Origin: JARRRD01 sp046706685
GTDB lineage: Bacteria > Nitrospirota > Thermodesulfovibrionia > Thermodesulfovibrionales > UBA6898
Length of the DNA: 5,553 nt
Reading direction: 5' to 3'
NCBI GenBank assembly: GCA_046706685.1
Contig: JBJKPE010000045.1
Location: 1 to 5,553 of the forward strand
The notes beneath the pieces were generated by a model that was not told the DNA's origin, made no database searches, and saw only the letters and a list, made by a program, of their open reading frames with translations. Shown in pieces: positions 1 through 5,294 of this stretch; position 1 is the stretch's first letter; the number at the start of each line of letters is the position of its first letter. The position numbers were made by a program, and so were the translations under genes.

Positions 1-261
1 GTAAAACACCTGATGGTCAAGCAGGAAGTCGTCGATGCGGTCAGAGACGGGAAATTCTTCATTTATCCGATAGACAGAGTGGAAGAAGGTTTTGAAATAT
101 TTATGGGTCTGCCTGCCGGGGAAGCTCACGAGGATGGGACATATCCCGAGGGTACGGTAAATTACCTCGTATCAAAGCGTCTGGAAGAGATATCCGCTGC
201 CGTCAAGGAAAAGAAAGACGAAGAAAAAAAGGATAAAGATAAAGAAGAAAATGATAAATGA
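1..261 (+). CDS. LonB-like ATP-dependent protease, C-terminal fragment
   Basis: This is the 3' end of a gene that begins left of the window; the open frame runs from base 1 to the TGA at 259-261 and gives 86 residues. The segment VKHLMVKQEVVDAVRDGKF, then FIYPIDRVEEGFEIFMG, LPAGE and YPEGTVN, matches the end of the S16 (Lon) proteolytic domain in LonB-like AAA proteases, where a GKF-hydrophobic-Y/W-P motif and an EG-x-E-hydrophobic-G-PAGE motif follow the catalytic Ser/Lys region. The catalytic Ser and Lys and the AAA module lie outside the window, so activity cannot be judged. The last roughly 20 residues form a Lys/Glu/Asp-rich tail of low complexity that is probably disordered. The family degrades damaged or regulatory proteins in the cytoplasm using ATP. 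The stop overlaps the next start (ATGA), so the two genes are probably co-transcribed and translationally coupled. The family call is fairly firm; the exact subtype is inferred. Confidence 0.8.
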   Translation, partial: VKHLMVKQEVVDAVRDGKFFIYPIDRVEEGFEIFMGLPAGEAHEDGTYPEGTVNYLVSKRLEEISAAVKEKKDEEKKDKDKEENDK

Positions 262-1151
262 GGCGGGTGACATGGTTTCTCCAGTTTCTCCTCATTTTAG
301 TTGCTACGCTGCCGGTAGCTCTTATTCCCTATAGGCTGTCCCTGAAGTTCGGCGAAGTCCTGGGGTCTGCTCTTTTTTTTTTCTGGAGGAGTCGTCGTGA
401 GATAGCCATCGAAAACCTGAGGGCCGCCGTGGAGCGTGGTTCGATAGCCATAGACGCCAGCCCCGAGGAGATAATCAAACAGAATTTTCGAAACCTCGGT
501 AAATCGTTCGTCGAAGTCCTGAAGATTTATTACGGTCTGGGCCGGCATGTCTTTGAGGGGGTCGAGGTCTCGGGTGCTGAACACCTTCGGACAGCGTTGG
601 GAAAAGGGAAAGGGGTGATTTTTGTCACCGGCCACTGCGGCAACTGGGAGCTGAACGCCCTCTTTTTTTCGAAGCGTCTTGTAAAAGTCAACGTTGTGGC
701 CAGGCCTATAGACAATCCGTATATCAACAGAGTCGTCGAACGTACGAGGAAGAAATACGGCAACCGGGTAATTTACAAAAAAGGGGCTCTGAAGAAGATA
801 CTTTCATGTCTCAGGAATGAAGAGGTTGTTGGGATACTCATGGACCAGAGCGTGGTGGAGGCGGAGGGTGTGGTGACGGAATTCCTGGGCAAGCTGGATT
901 ACACGACCAAGATGCCGGCCGTAATAGCCCGGAAAACAGGTAGTCCGGTCATTCCCGCTTTTATCAGGAGGACCCCCGGCGGACATCTGATAGAAATACA
1001 CGAAGCCGTGGAACTCGATGCTTCGGGTGAAGGAGAAGCCGCGGTGAGGGATGACACTATCAGGCTCTCCGCCTATATTGAAGAGTACATACGGCGGAAC
1101 CCCTCAGAATGGCTGTGGATGCACAGGAGGTGGAAAAGGATAAAATCCTGA
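258..1151 (+). CDS. LpxL/HtrB-family lysophospholipid (lipid A) acyltransferase
   Basis: This 297-residue protein is close to the usual 290-310 residues of the bacterial lipid A biosynthesis acyltransferase family (Lip_A_acyltrans). The N-terminus (about residues 5-25) is a hydrophobic, membrane-anchoring segment. The catalytic H-x4-E motif is visible as HCGNWE, with His126 and Glu131, in the typical setting VIFVTGHCGNWE. Further signatures are MDQS at 195-198 and the C-terminal NPSEWLWMHRRWK at 281-293, both characteristic of LpxL/LpxM. Members move a fatty acyl chain from acyl-ACP to a hydroxyacyl chain of a lipid A precursor at the inner face of the cytoplasmic membrane; some relatives act on other lipids, so the exact acceptor is not known. 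The ATG overlaps the upstream stop by 4 nt and has no clear Shine-Dalgarno, which fits translational coupling to the protease gene. An intrinsic terminator follows about 70 nt after the stop. A run of ten T's lies early in the frame (373-382). Confidence 0.93.
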   Translation: MRRVTWFLQFLLILVATLPVALIPYRLSLKFGEVLGSALFFFWRSRREIAIENLRAAVERGSIAIDASPEEIIKQNFRNLGKSFVEVLKIYYGLGRHVFEGVEVSGAEHLRTALGKGKGVIFVTGHCGNWELNALFFSKRLVKVNVVARPIDNPYINRVVERTRKKYGNRVIYKKGALKKILSCLRNEEVVGILMDQSVVEAEGVVTEFLGKLDYTTKMPAVIARKTGSPVIPAFIRRTPGGHLIEIHEAVELDASGEGEAAVRDDTIRLSAYIEEYIRRNPSEWLWMHRRWKRIKS

Positions 1152-1218
1152 TGTTGTCACGGGCATTAATGGCAGACCGGATCGCATCAAACCAATATTA
1201 AACCACATATAGTCGGGG

Positions 1219-1255
1219 AAAAGCACCTGTCAATTCTGACAGGTGCTTTTTTTTT
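1219..1255 (+). terminator. Strong Rho-independent terminator after the acyltransferase gene
   Basis: A perfect inverted repeat pairs 1219-1232 with 1237-1250 (core AGCACCTGTCA / TGACAGGTGCT). It has a 4-nt ATTC loop and is followed by nine T's (1247-1255). The long stem, tight loop and T-run are classic for an intrinsic terminator on the plus strand. It should end the transcript of the protease-acyltransferase operon and insulate the pilin gene, which then needs its own promoter. The opposite strand has only a run of four T's after the stem, so termination in that direction would be weak. Confidence 0.95.
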
Positions 1256-1271
1256 GTTTAGGGAGTATAAA

Positions 1272-1287
1272 TGGCACAAGGGAAGCT
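1272..1287 (+). promoter_or_regulatory. Candidate sigma-54 (-24/-12) promoter for the pilin gene
   Basis: The 16-mer TGGCACAAGGGAAGCT fits the sigma-54 consensus TGGCAC-N5-TTGCW at the key places. The -24 box TGGCAC is perfect, the GG (1273-1274) and GC (1285-1286) dinucleotides are separated by exactly 10 nt, and a W follows the GC; only the TT before GC is replaced by AA. Counting 12 nt on from the GC puts transcription start near 1298, directly before the Shine-Dalgarno of the ATG at 1313. Many type IV pilin genes are known to use sigma-54 with a PilS/PilR-type activator, so the context fits. No activator-binding site was recognised. A 16-nt match can arise by chance, hence the moderate confidence. 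Confidence 0.45.
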
Positions 1288-1297
1288 ATCGGGAAGG

Positions 1298-1304
1298 AAG
1301 GAGG
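1298..1304 (+). promoter_or_regulatory. Ribosome-binding site deciding the pilin start
   Basis: AAGGAGG is a full Shine-Dalgarno core placed 8 nt before the ATG at 1313. It supports that start over the in-frame ATG at 1271, which has only a GGGAG at 1261-1265 and would lie upstream of the predicted sigma-54 transcription start. Confidence 0.75.
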
Positions 1305-1312
1305 AGGGAACA

Positions 1313-1795
1313 ATGGAAGAGAGGGGGATAACACTTATCGAACTTATGGTTGTGACATCTGTCGTAAGTATCCTTTTGGCTGTGACCTATATTTCATTCG
1401 ATGGGTGGATGGAAAGATACGAGGTGGAAAAGATAACTAAGGAACTTTACTACGACCTGATATATGCAAGGATGATGGCCGTCACGAGGGACGGGAAATA
1501 CCTTACCGCTCTTGGCGACTATCAGTACACGATGGCCGAAGACCTTGACGGAGACGGTGACATCGATAACGCCGAGGTGCTTCCGGGCTTCCCTAAAAAC
1601 GTAAAACACAAATTAGAATGGAATTACGCCAGTAGTTCGAAGGTCGTCTGCGATACTCGCGGGCTTATGACACCCAACAGAACAATATCAGTCATCTCCA
1701 GGATCGATGCGGACTTTGATTGCATGAAAATATCAAGGACCCGCATCATCGTGGGCAAATATGACAATGATAGCCATGAGTGCGTGAAAAGATAG
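1313..1795 (+). CDS. Type IV-class prepilin / GspH-FimT-like pseudopilin
   Basis: From the ATG at 1313 the product has 160 residues and starts MEERG|ITLIEL, a short charged leader ending in Gly, then a prepilin peptidase site and Glu at mature position +5. A hydrophobic helix of about 20 residues follows (MVVTSVVSILLAVTYISF); this is the N-methylated assembly helix of type IV pilins and type II secretion pseudopilins. The first mature residue is Ile, not the commoner Phe. The globular part resembles GspH/FimT minor pilins, with DTRGLMTPNRTIS and then CMKISRTRIIVGKYD near the end. Two late cysteines (20 residues apart) could form a disulfide. DLDGDGDIDNAE (bases 1541-1576) fits a canonical 12-residue EF-hand loop. 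An in-frame ATG at 1271 would add 14 residues, but AAGGAGG (1298-1304), 8 nt before 1313, and the short leader favour 1313. The product would be processed at the inner membrane and built into a pilus or pseudopilus; no other pilus genes are in the window. Confidence 0.87.
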   Translation: MEERGITLIELMVVTSVVSILLAVTYISFDGWMERYEVEKITKELYYDLIYARMMAVTRDGKYLTALGDYQYTMAEDLDGDGDIDNAEVLPGFPKNVKHKLEWNYASSSKVVCDTRGLMTPNRTISVISRIDADFDCMKISRTRIIVGKYDNDSHECVKR

Positions 1796-1802
1796 CGCAG
1801 AG

Positions 1803-2828
1803 TCACATACCGCGCGGCAACGACTCGCAACGCACATCGCGGCCGTGGAGATCGCCGTGGTGGTAGAGATTGTGGGCCGGACAACCACCCGTGCACGCGG
1901 CCCTGTTGACACAGAGGGTGTCATCGCAGGCGTGCGCTGATGGCTCCCGGAAAGCGTCGAGTCCAGGATTCGCCCAGATAGAGGCGAAGTCGTCCTGCAG
2001 GATATTGCCCAGGCAGAATTCCGGAAAGCGGTGGAAAAGATTGCATGGAAAAACGGACCCGTCAGGCAGAACCGAAAACTTGTTTACCCCTCCGGAGCAT
2101 TGGGCGGGAAGACCGATCATTTTTTTTGTGAAGCAGGAGGCGCTTACCGTGCAGATCTCCATATCACGGTTGGATTCCCTGATGTGATCACTGAAAATCT
2201 TGAATTCCGGGAAGGATAGGGCTTTGCTCATGATTTCCGGGGCCCTGGTGAGAATGTCCATATGAATTAGGTAGTAACGCCTTATGCCCAGAGTCTTCAA
2301 AAGGCCGATTATGTTCCCGATGTCGGGAGCCGTTGACCGGCTGACCACTGTTTTTACCGGCACGTCGAAGTCGAGTGACAGAAGTGTTTCGATAGTGTTT
2401 ACGGCAAGTGAAAAATGAGAGGACCCCGTGATCCTGTTATGCCTTTCTTCAGAACTACCCTCCAGCGATACACCGATGGTAATCTTTTCCCGGTCGCTGT
2501 CCTTGAACTTGCTTAAGGTCTCCGGACGGCTTCCGTTTGTGCTTATGTTTATCTCCATGCCCTTTCTTGCGGCTGTCTTCACGAAATCGGGTATCCAGTT
2601 GAGCAGCATGGGTTCTCCCCCCATCACGTCTATTTCCCTTATCCCCTGATCTTCAAGTATCTCCAGAAGCCTAAGCGACCCGGAGAACGACAGATCCGGC
2701 AGCGCACATGCGGCATTCGGAAGAAACGGTCCCGAACGGGACGGAGAGCCGTTAAAACAGAAGAAACACTGCTGATTGCACCTGACCGTGGGATAAAATT
2801 GTACATATCGGGGAGCGGACGGGACCAT
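1803..2828 (-). CDS. Radical SAM protein with C-terminal SPASM-type domain
   Basis: This 341-residue protein opens with FYPTVRCNQQCFFCFN, in which Cys17, Cys21 and Cys24 form the CX3CX2C motif that binds the [4Fe-4S] cluster used to cleave S-adenosylmethionine. MGGEPML at 69-75 is the SAM-binding GGE motif, and STNG (96-99) and GVSLEG (119-124) are typical later strands of the partial TIM barrel. The C-terminal part has SPASM-type cysteines: Cys244-x12-Gly-x4-Cys262, then Cys301-x4-Cys306-x5-Cys312-x3-Cys316 and Cys334, which could bind auxiliary clusters. The usual first pair is CX2C, so the CX4C here is a variant. SPASM proteins often modify peptides or proteins, but no substrate peptide or precursor gene is visible, so the reaction is unknown. 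The start is 4 nt after the stop of the upstream flavoprotein gene, with no clear Shine-Dalgarno, which suggests translational coupling. The stop faces the pilin stop 7 nt away. Confidence 0.9.
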   Translation of the reverse strand: MVPSAPRYVQFYPTVRCNQQCFFCFNGSPSRSGPFLPNAACALPDLSFSGSLRLLEILEDQGIREIDVMGGEPMLLNWIPDFVKTAARKGMEINISTNGSRPETLSKFKDSDREKITIGVSLEGSSEERHNRITGSSHFSLAVNTIETLLSLDFDVPVKTVVSRSTAPDIGNIIGLLKTLGIRRYYLIHMDILTRAPEIMSKALSFPEFKIFSDHIRESNRDMEICTVSASCFTKKMIGLPAQCSGGVNKFSVLPDGSVFPCNLFHRFPEFCLGNILQDDFASIWANPGLDAFREPSAHACDDTLCVNRAACTGGCPAHNLYHHGDLHGRDVRCESLPRGM

Positions 2829-2832
2829 GAAT

Positions 2833-3456
2833 CTACGCGGTCGCCAGTTCCCTGCCTGCCAGGAAGGCTTCCTTTACTGCCGATGGGTGTTCCAGAATAG
2901 CACCTTTTGCGTCAACCCCAAGGAAACTCAACGTTCTGTGTTCTTTTACGCTTATAGTCCTGAAAAATGCTGTAGCGGTCGCACCGGAGCATTCTATCCC
3001 TGTCTGTTTCCTCATGCCACCGACGAGCAGCAATAGTCCTTTTCTCCCGTGGGTCCCTTGAGGAAGGGGCTTTTTCAGGAGATATTTTTCGCACCAAAAG
3101 CTCTGGCACCGGTCTATCATTGCCTTCGCCTGGGCGCTTACGCCGAAAAAAAATACGGGGGAAGCCAGAATGATCCTGCCTGCAGTCCTAATCTCCGGGT
3201 AAATCAGCGACATATCATCCTGAATGATGCACTCGCCTGTCTTTTCGCAGCCGCCGCAGTCCTGACAAGGGAGTATGTTCATCAGGTTCAGGTCGAAGAT
3301 CTTTACACTCAACCCGTTTTCTTCCATTCCCCTGATCGCGCTGTGAAGAAGCAGGTCAGTATTGCCTTTCCTCCGCGGACTGCCAAGGAAAGCGATCGCT
3401 TTTAAAGGATCAGATGCCAGATCTTTTTCCTCCTTCCGCCAGGGTATCCCCCCCAT
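2833..3456 (-). CDS. Flavodoxin-fold NAD(P)H/FMN reductase, iron-sulfur flavoprotein-like
   Basis: The frame gives 207 residues of the FMN_red (NADPH-dependent FMN reductase) superfamily. GSPRRKGNTD at 25-34 is the FMN-phosphate loop, SPVFFFGVSAQAKAMIDR (99-116) is the segment that normally packs on the flavin ring, and VGG at 145-147 fits the third loop. Between them CQDCGGCEKTGEC gives Cys64, 67, 70 and 76, a CX2CX2CX5C pattern that matches the compact cluster motif of archaeal iron-sulfur flavoproteins (CX2CX2CX4-7C). This suggests a [4Fe-4S] cluster next to FMN and a role in electron transfer, perhaps to the radical SAM enzyme encoded 4 nt downstream; that partnership is inference. The ATG at 3456 has no Shine-Dalgarno. 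A full AAGGAGG (3429-3435) sits 8 nt before an in-frame CTG at 3418-3420, which would give a 195-residue protein beginning 10 residues before GSPRR, so the true start is uncertain. The family assignment is firm and the physiological role is not known. Confidence 0.88.
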   Translation of the reverse strand: MGGIPWRKEEKDLASDPLKAIAFLGSPRRKGNTDLLLHSAIRGMEENGLSVKIFDLNLMNILPCQDCGGCEKTGECIIQDDMSLIYPEIRTAGRIILASPVFFFGVSAQAKAMIDRCQSFWCEKYLLKKPLPQGTHGRKGLLLLVGGMRKQTGIECSGATATAFFRTISVKEHRTLSFLGVDAKGAILEHPSAVKEAFLAGRELATA

Positions 3457-3474
3457 TCAAGGGAAATTATTTCA

Positions 3475-3504
3475 ATTATATCAGAGTTTGGGACCGCATT
3501 GCAC
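3475..3504 (-). promoter_or_regulatory. Candidate promoter for the flavoprotein-radical SAM operon
   Basis: On the minus strand a perfect -10 hexamer TATAAT lies at 3480-3475. An 18-nt spacer separates it from GTGCAA (3504-3499), a weak match to TTGACA. Transcription would start near 3468, only about 12 nt before the ATG at 3456 but about 48 nt before the CTG at 3420 that has the good ribosome-binding site. The call rests mainly on the -10 box and its position in the divergent region. Confidence 0.4.
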
Positions 3505-3511
3505 AGCTCTT

Positions 3512-3540
3512 TTGTAGGACTATCACCTACACTATATAAC
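3512..3540 (+). promoter_or_regulatory. Candidate sigma-70 promoter for rpoD
   Basis: TTGTAG (3512-3517), a 17-nt spacer and TATAAC (3535-3540) form a reasonable primary-sigma promoter, with three of six and five of six matches to consensus. Transcription would start near 3547 and leave a leader of about 115 nt. The spacer holds most of an imperfect palindrome, TGTAGG-N7-CCTACA (3513-3531), that could be an operator. Other AT-rich hexamers (such as TATATA at 3603-3608) lack a good -35 box. Confidence 0.38.
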
Positions 3541-3646
3541 CTGAAATCTTACAGAAAAAACAGAATTTGCCCGATATTTTTCTTTTTTTCAATGCCGTAA
3601 ATTATATAGGAAACTGTAGTCCCTAAAATACAATTTCGGTCACACT

Positions 3647-3654
3647 AAAGGGGG
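3647..3654 (+). promoter_or_regulatory. Ribosome-binding site of rpoD
   Basis: AAAGGGGG sits 8 nt before the ATG at 3663. It supports this start, which matters because it means region 1.1 is not simply lost through a wrong start call. Confidence 0.7.
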
Positions 3655-3662
3655 TATCAGAG

Positions 3663-5294
3663 ATGGGTAAGATTCTGGATGTCCTGGATTTTTCCGAAGA
3701 CACGGCAGAAACCGGGGATGTTGACTTTGCAGACCAAAGCGGGGAGGAAGAGCAGGACATTTTTTGGAGCGATGAAGAGGGCGATAACGGTGAAGAAGAT
3801 GCAAAGAATTCAATGGGTGACAGTGATTATGAGCCCCTGAAAATGTATTTGAAAGAGATGGGCAACATTCCGCTGCTGACGCGGGAGGGCGAGATAGAAA
3901 CTGCAAAAAGAATTGAGAAGGGGCGGGACGGGTTCGTGCGCGTTATTTTTTCGGTACCCTTCGCCATAGAAAAATTGATTTCGATGGGCAATGACGTTAG
4001 AAGCGGAGACCTCTCCCCTGAGGTTGTCATGCAGGGCGGGGGGGACTCGGAAGAAGCTGTCATATACGAAACGAAAAGGTTCTTGTCAATCGTTGATGAG
4101 ATAAGCCGCCTTTACAGAAGGCCGAAGATTGATGATGGCCGGCCCCGGACGGGAGGGAAAAAATCATCTCCCGGCAATACGAAGCAGGCATACGGCAACA
4201 TGATGAGTATATTGGATCTTGTGAGCAGCCTGAGACTGAAAGAAAATCTTGTAGCCGGTATCTTCGATGAACTCGAAAGAACAGGAAAACGGCTTGAAGA
4301 AGCCAACAGAGAACTTTTGTCCGTTACGAAACGTCTCAAGGCCTCAGGATGCGATATGACCAGCGGTAAGAACAAGAACTATAAGACGGCTGCAGGCTTT
4401 CTGAAGGCTAACAAGAACAACGGCAAGTTGAAGGCAAAGGAGTCGTTTTTAAAAGTCTATTTTGAGTGCAGGAATAATGTAAGCCGATATGAACATTCAG
4501 TCGGTATGCCCTATGCTGAAATCAGGAAAACCATAAAGGCTTATGCCGCATGCCGGGATGAGATAGTGGAGGCCAAACGGGACATGGTAGAGGCCAATCT
4601 CCGGCTCGTTATAAGCATTGCCAAACGTTATATCGGCAAAGGCCTGAGTTTCCCTGATCTTATTCAAGAGGGAAACATCGGACTGATGAGGGCTGTCGAC
4701 AAGTTCGAGTACCAGAGGGGATATAAATTCAGCACTTATGCGACGTGGTGGGTCAGACAGACTATAACGAGAGCGCTGACCGATCAGTCGCGGACGATAC
4801 GCATACCCGTCCACATGGGCGAGATAATAGCCCGCATATCAAAGGTTACGAGAGAACTCGTGCAGGAGTTGGGTTATGAGCCTCAGCCCGAGGAGATTGC
4901 GGCGAGGATTAACATACCGTTGCCAAAGGTAAAGACGATCCTGAAGATATCAAAAGAACCTGTATCGCTCGAAACTCCGATTGGAGAGGAAGAGGACAGT
5001 CATCTCGGTGATCTGATAGAAGACCGGGCGTCTGTTTCCCCGCTCGAAAGCGCAATAGACCGGGACCTGAAGAAGCAGGTGGAGAAGGTACTCGGCACTC
5101 TCAACGACAAAGAAGCAAAGATTATAAAACGCAGATTCGGCATCGGCGAGGAACTGACGAAGACTCTGGAAGAGCTTGGACAGGAGTTCGAGGTTACGAG
5201 GGAAAGGATAAGGCAGATAGAGGTAAAGGCGATCAGAAAACTCAAGCACCCGTCACGGAGTTTCGGCCTGAGGACATTTCTCGACGGCCGCTGA
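3663..5294 (+). CDS. rpoD: Primary RNA polymerase sigma factor (sigma-70)
   Basis: This 543-residue sigma factor directs core RNA polymerase to housekeeping promoters. Region 1.2 is at about 53-86 (YEPLKMYLKEMGNIPLLTREGE), followed by a non-conserved insert of about 200 residues (88-295), which is usual in primary sigma factors of Gram-negatives. Region 2 is at about 305-380 and includes ANLRLVISIAKRYIGKGLSF and YATWWVRQTITRAL; the Gln and Thr that read the -10 box in E. coli are retained (Gln366, Thr369). Region 3 covers about 381-460, with SLETPIGEEEDSHLGDLIED as region 3.2. Region 4 covers 465-543, and its VTRERIRQIE helix (511-520) keeps the Arg/Glu/Gln that contact the -35 box. The first 52 residues are short, acidic and unlike region 1.1, so that autoinhibitory domain seems missing or reduced. 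AAAGGGGG at 3647-3654 lies 8 nt before the ATG. The gene is not preceded by dnaG here and has its own upstream region. No intrinsic terminator follows. Confidence 0.96.
   Translation: MGKILDVLDFSEDTAETGDVDFADQSGEEEQDIFWSDEEGDNGEEDAKNSMGDSDYEPLKMYLKEMGNIPLLTREGEIETAKRIEKGRDGFVRVIFSVPFAIEKLISMGNDVRSGDLSPEVVMQGGGDSEEAVIYETKRFLSIVDEISRLYRRPKIDDGRPRTGGKKSSPGNTKQAYGNMMSILDLVSSLRLKENLVAGIFDELERTGKRLEEANRELLSVTKRLKASGCDMTSGKNKNYKTAAGFLKANKNNGKLKAKESFLKVYFECRNNVSRYEHSVGMPYAEIRKTIKAYAACRDEIVEAKRDMVEANLRLVISIAKRYIGKGLSFPDLIQEGNIGLMRAVDKFEYQRGYKFSTYATWWVRQTITRALTDQSRTIRIPVHMGEIIARISKVTRELVQELGYEPQPEEIAARINIPLPKVKTILKISKEPVSLETPIGEEEDSHLGDLIEDRASVSPLESAIDRDLKKQVEKVLGTLNDKEAKIIKRRFGIGEELTKTLEELGQEFEVTRERIRQIEVKAIRKLKHPSRSFGLRTFLDGR

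Noticed and set aside
1169..1186. A second sigma-54-like sequence starting TGGCAG
   Set aside because: The GG and GC dinucleotides are 11 nt apart where 10 is required, and the element lies before the terminator.
1271..1312. In-frame upstream ATG of the pilin gene, giving a 174-residue product
   Set aside because: It has a weaker ribosome-binding site, overlaps the sigma-54-like element, and would make an unusually long leader before the prepilin cleavage site.
1870..3405. Open frames on the plus strand across 1870-2187, 2428-2649, 2827-3036 and 3049-3405
   Set aside because: They are antisense to the radical SAM and flavoprotein genes, whose motifs are unmistakable, and their translations show no family signature.
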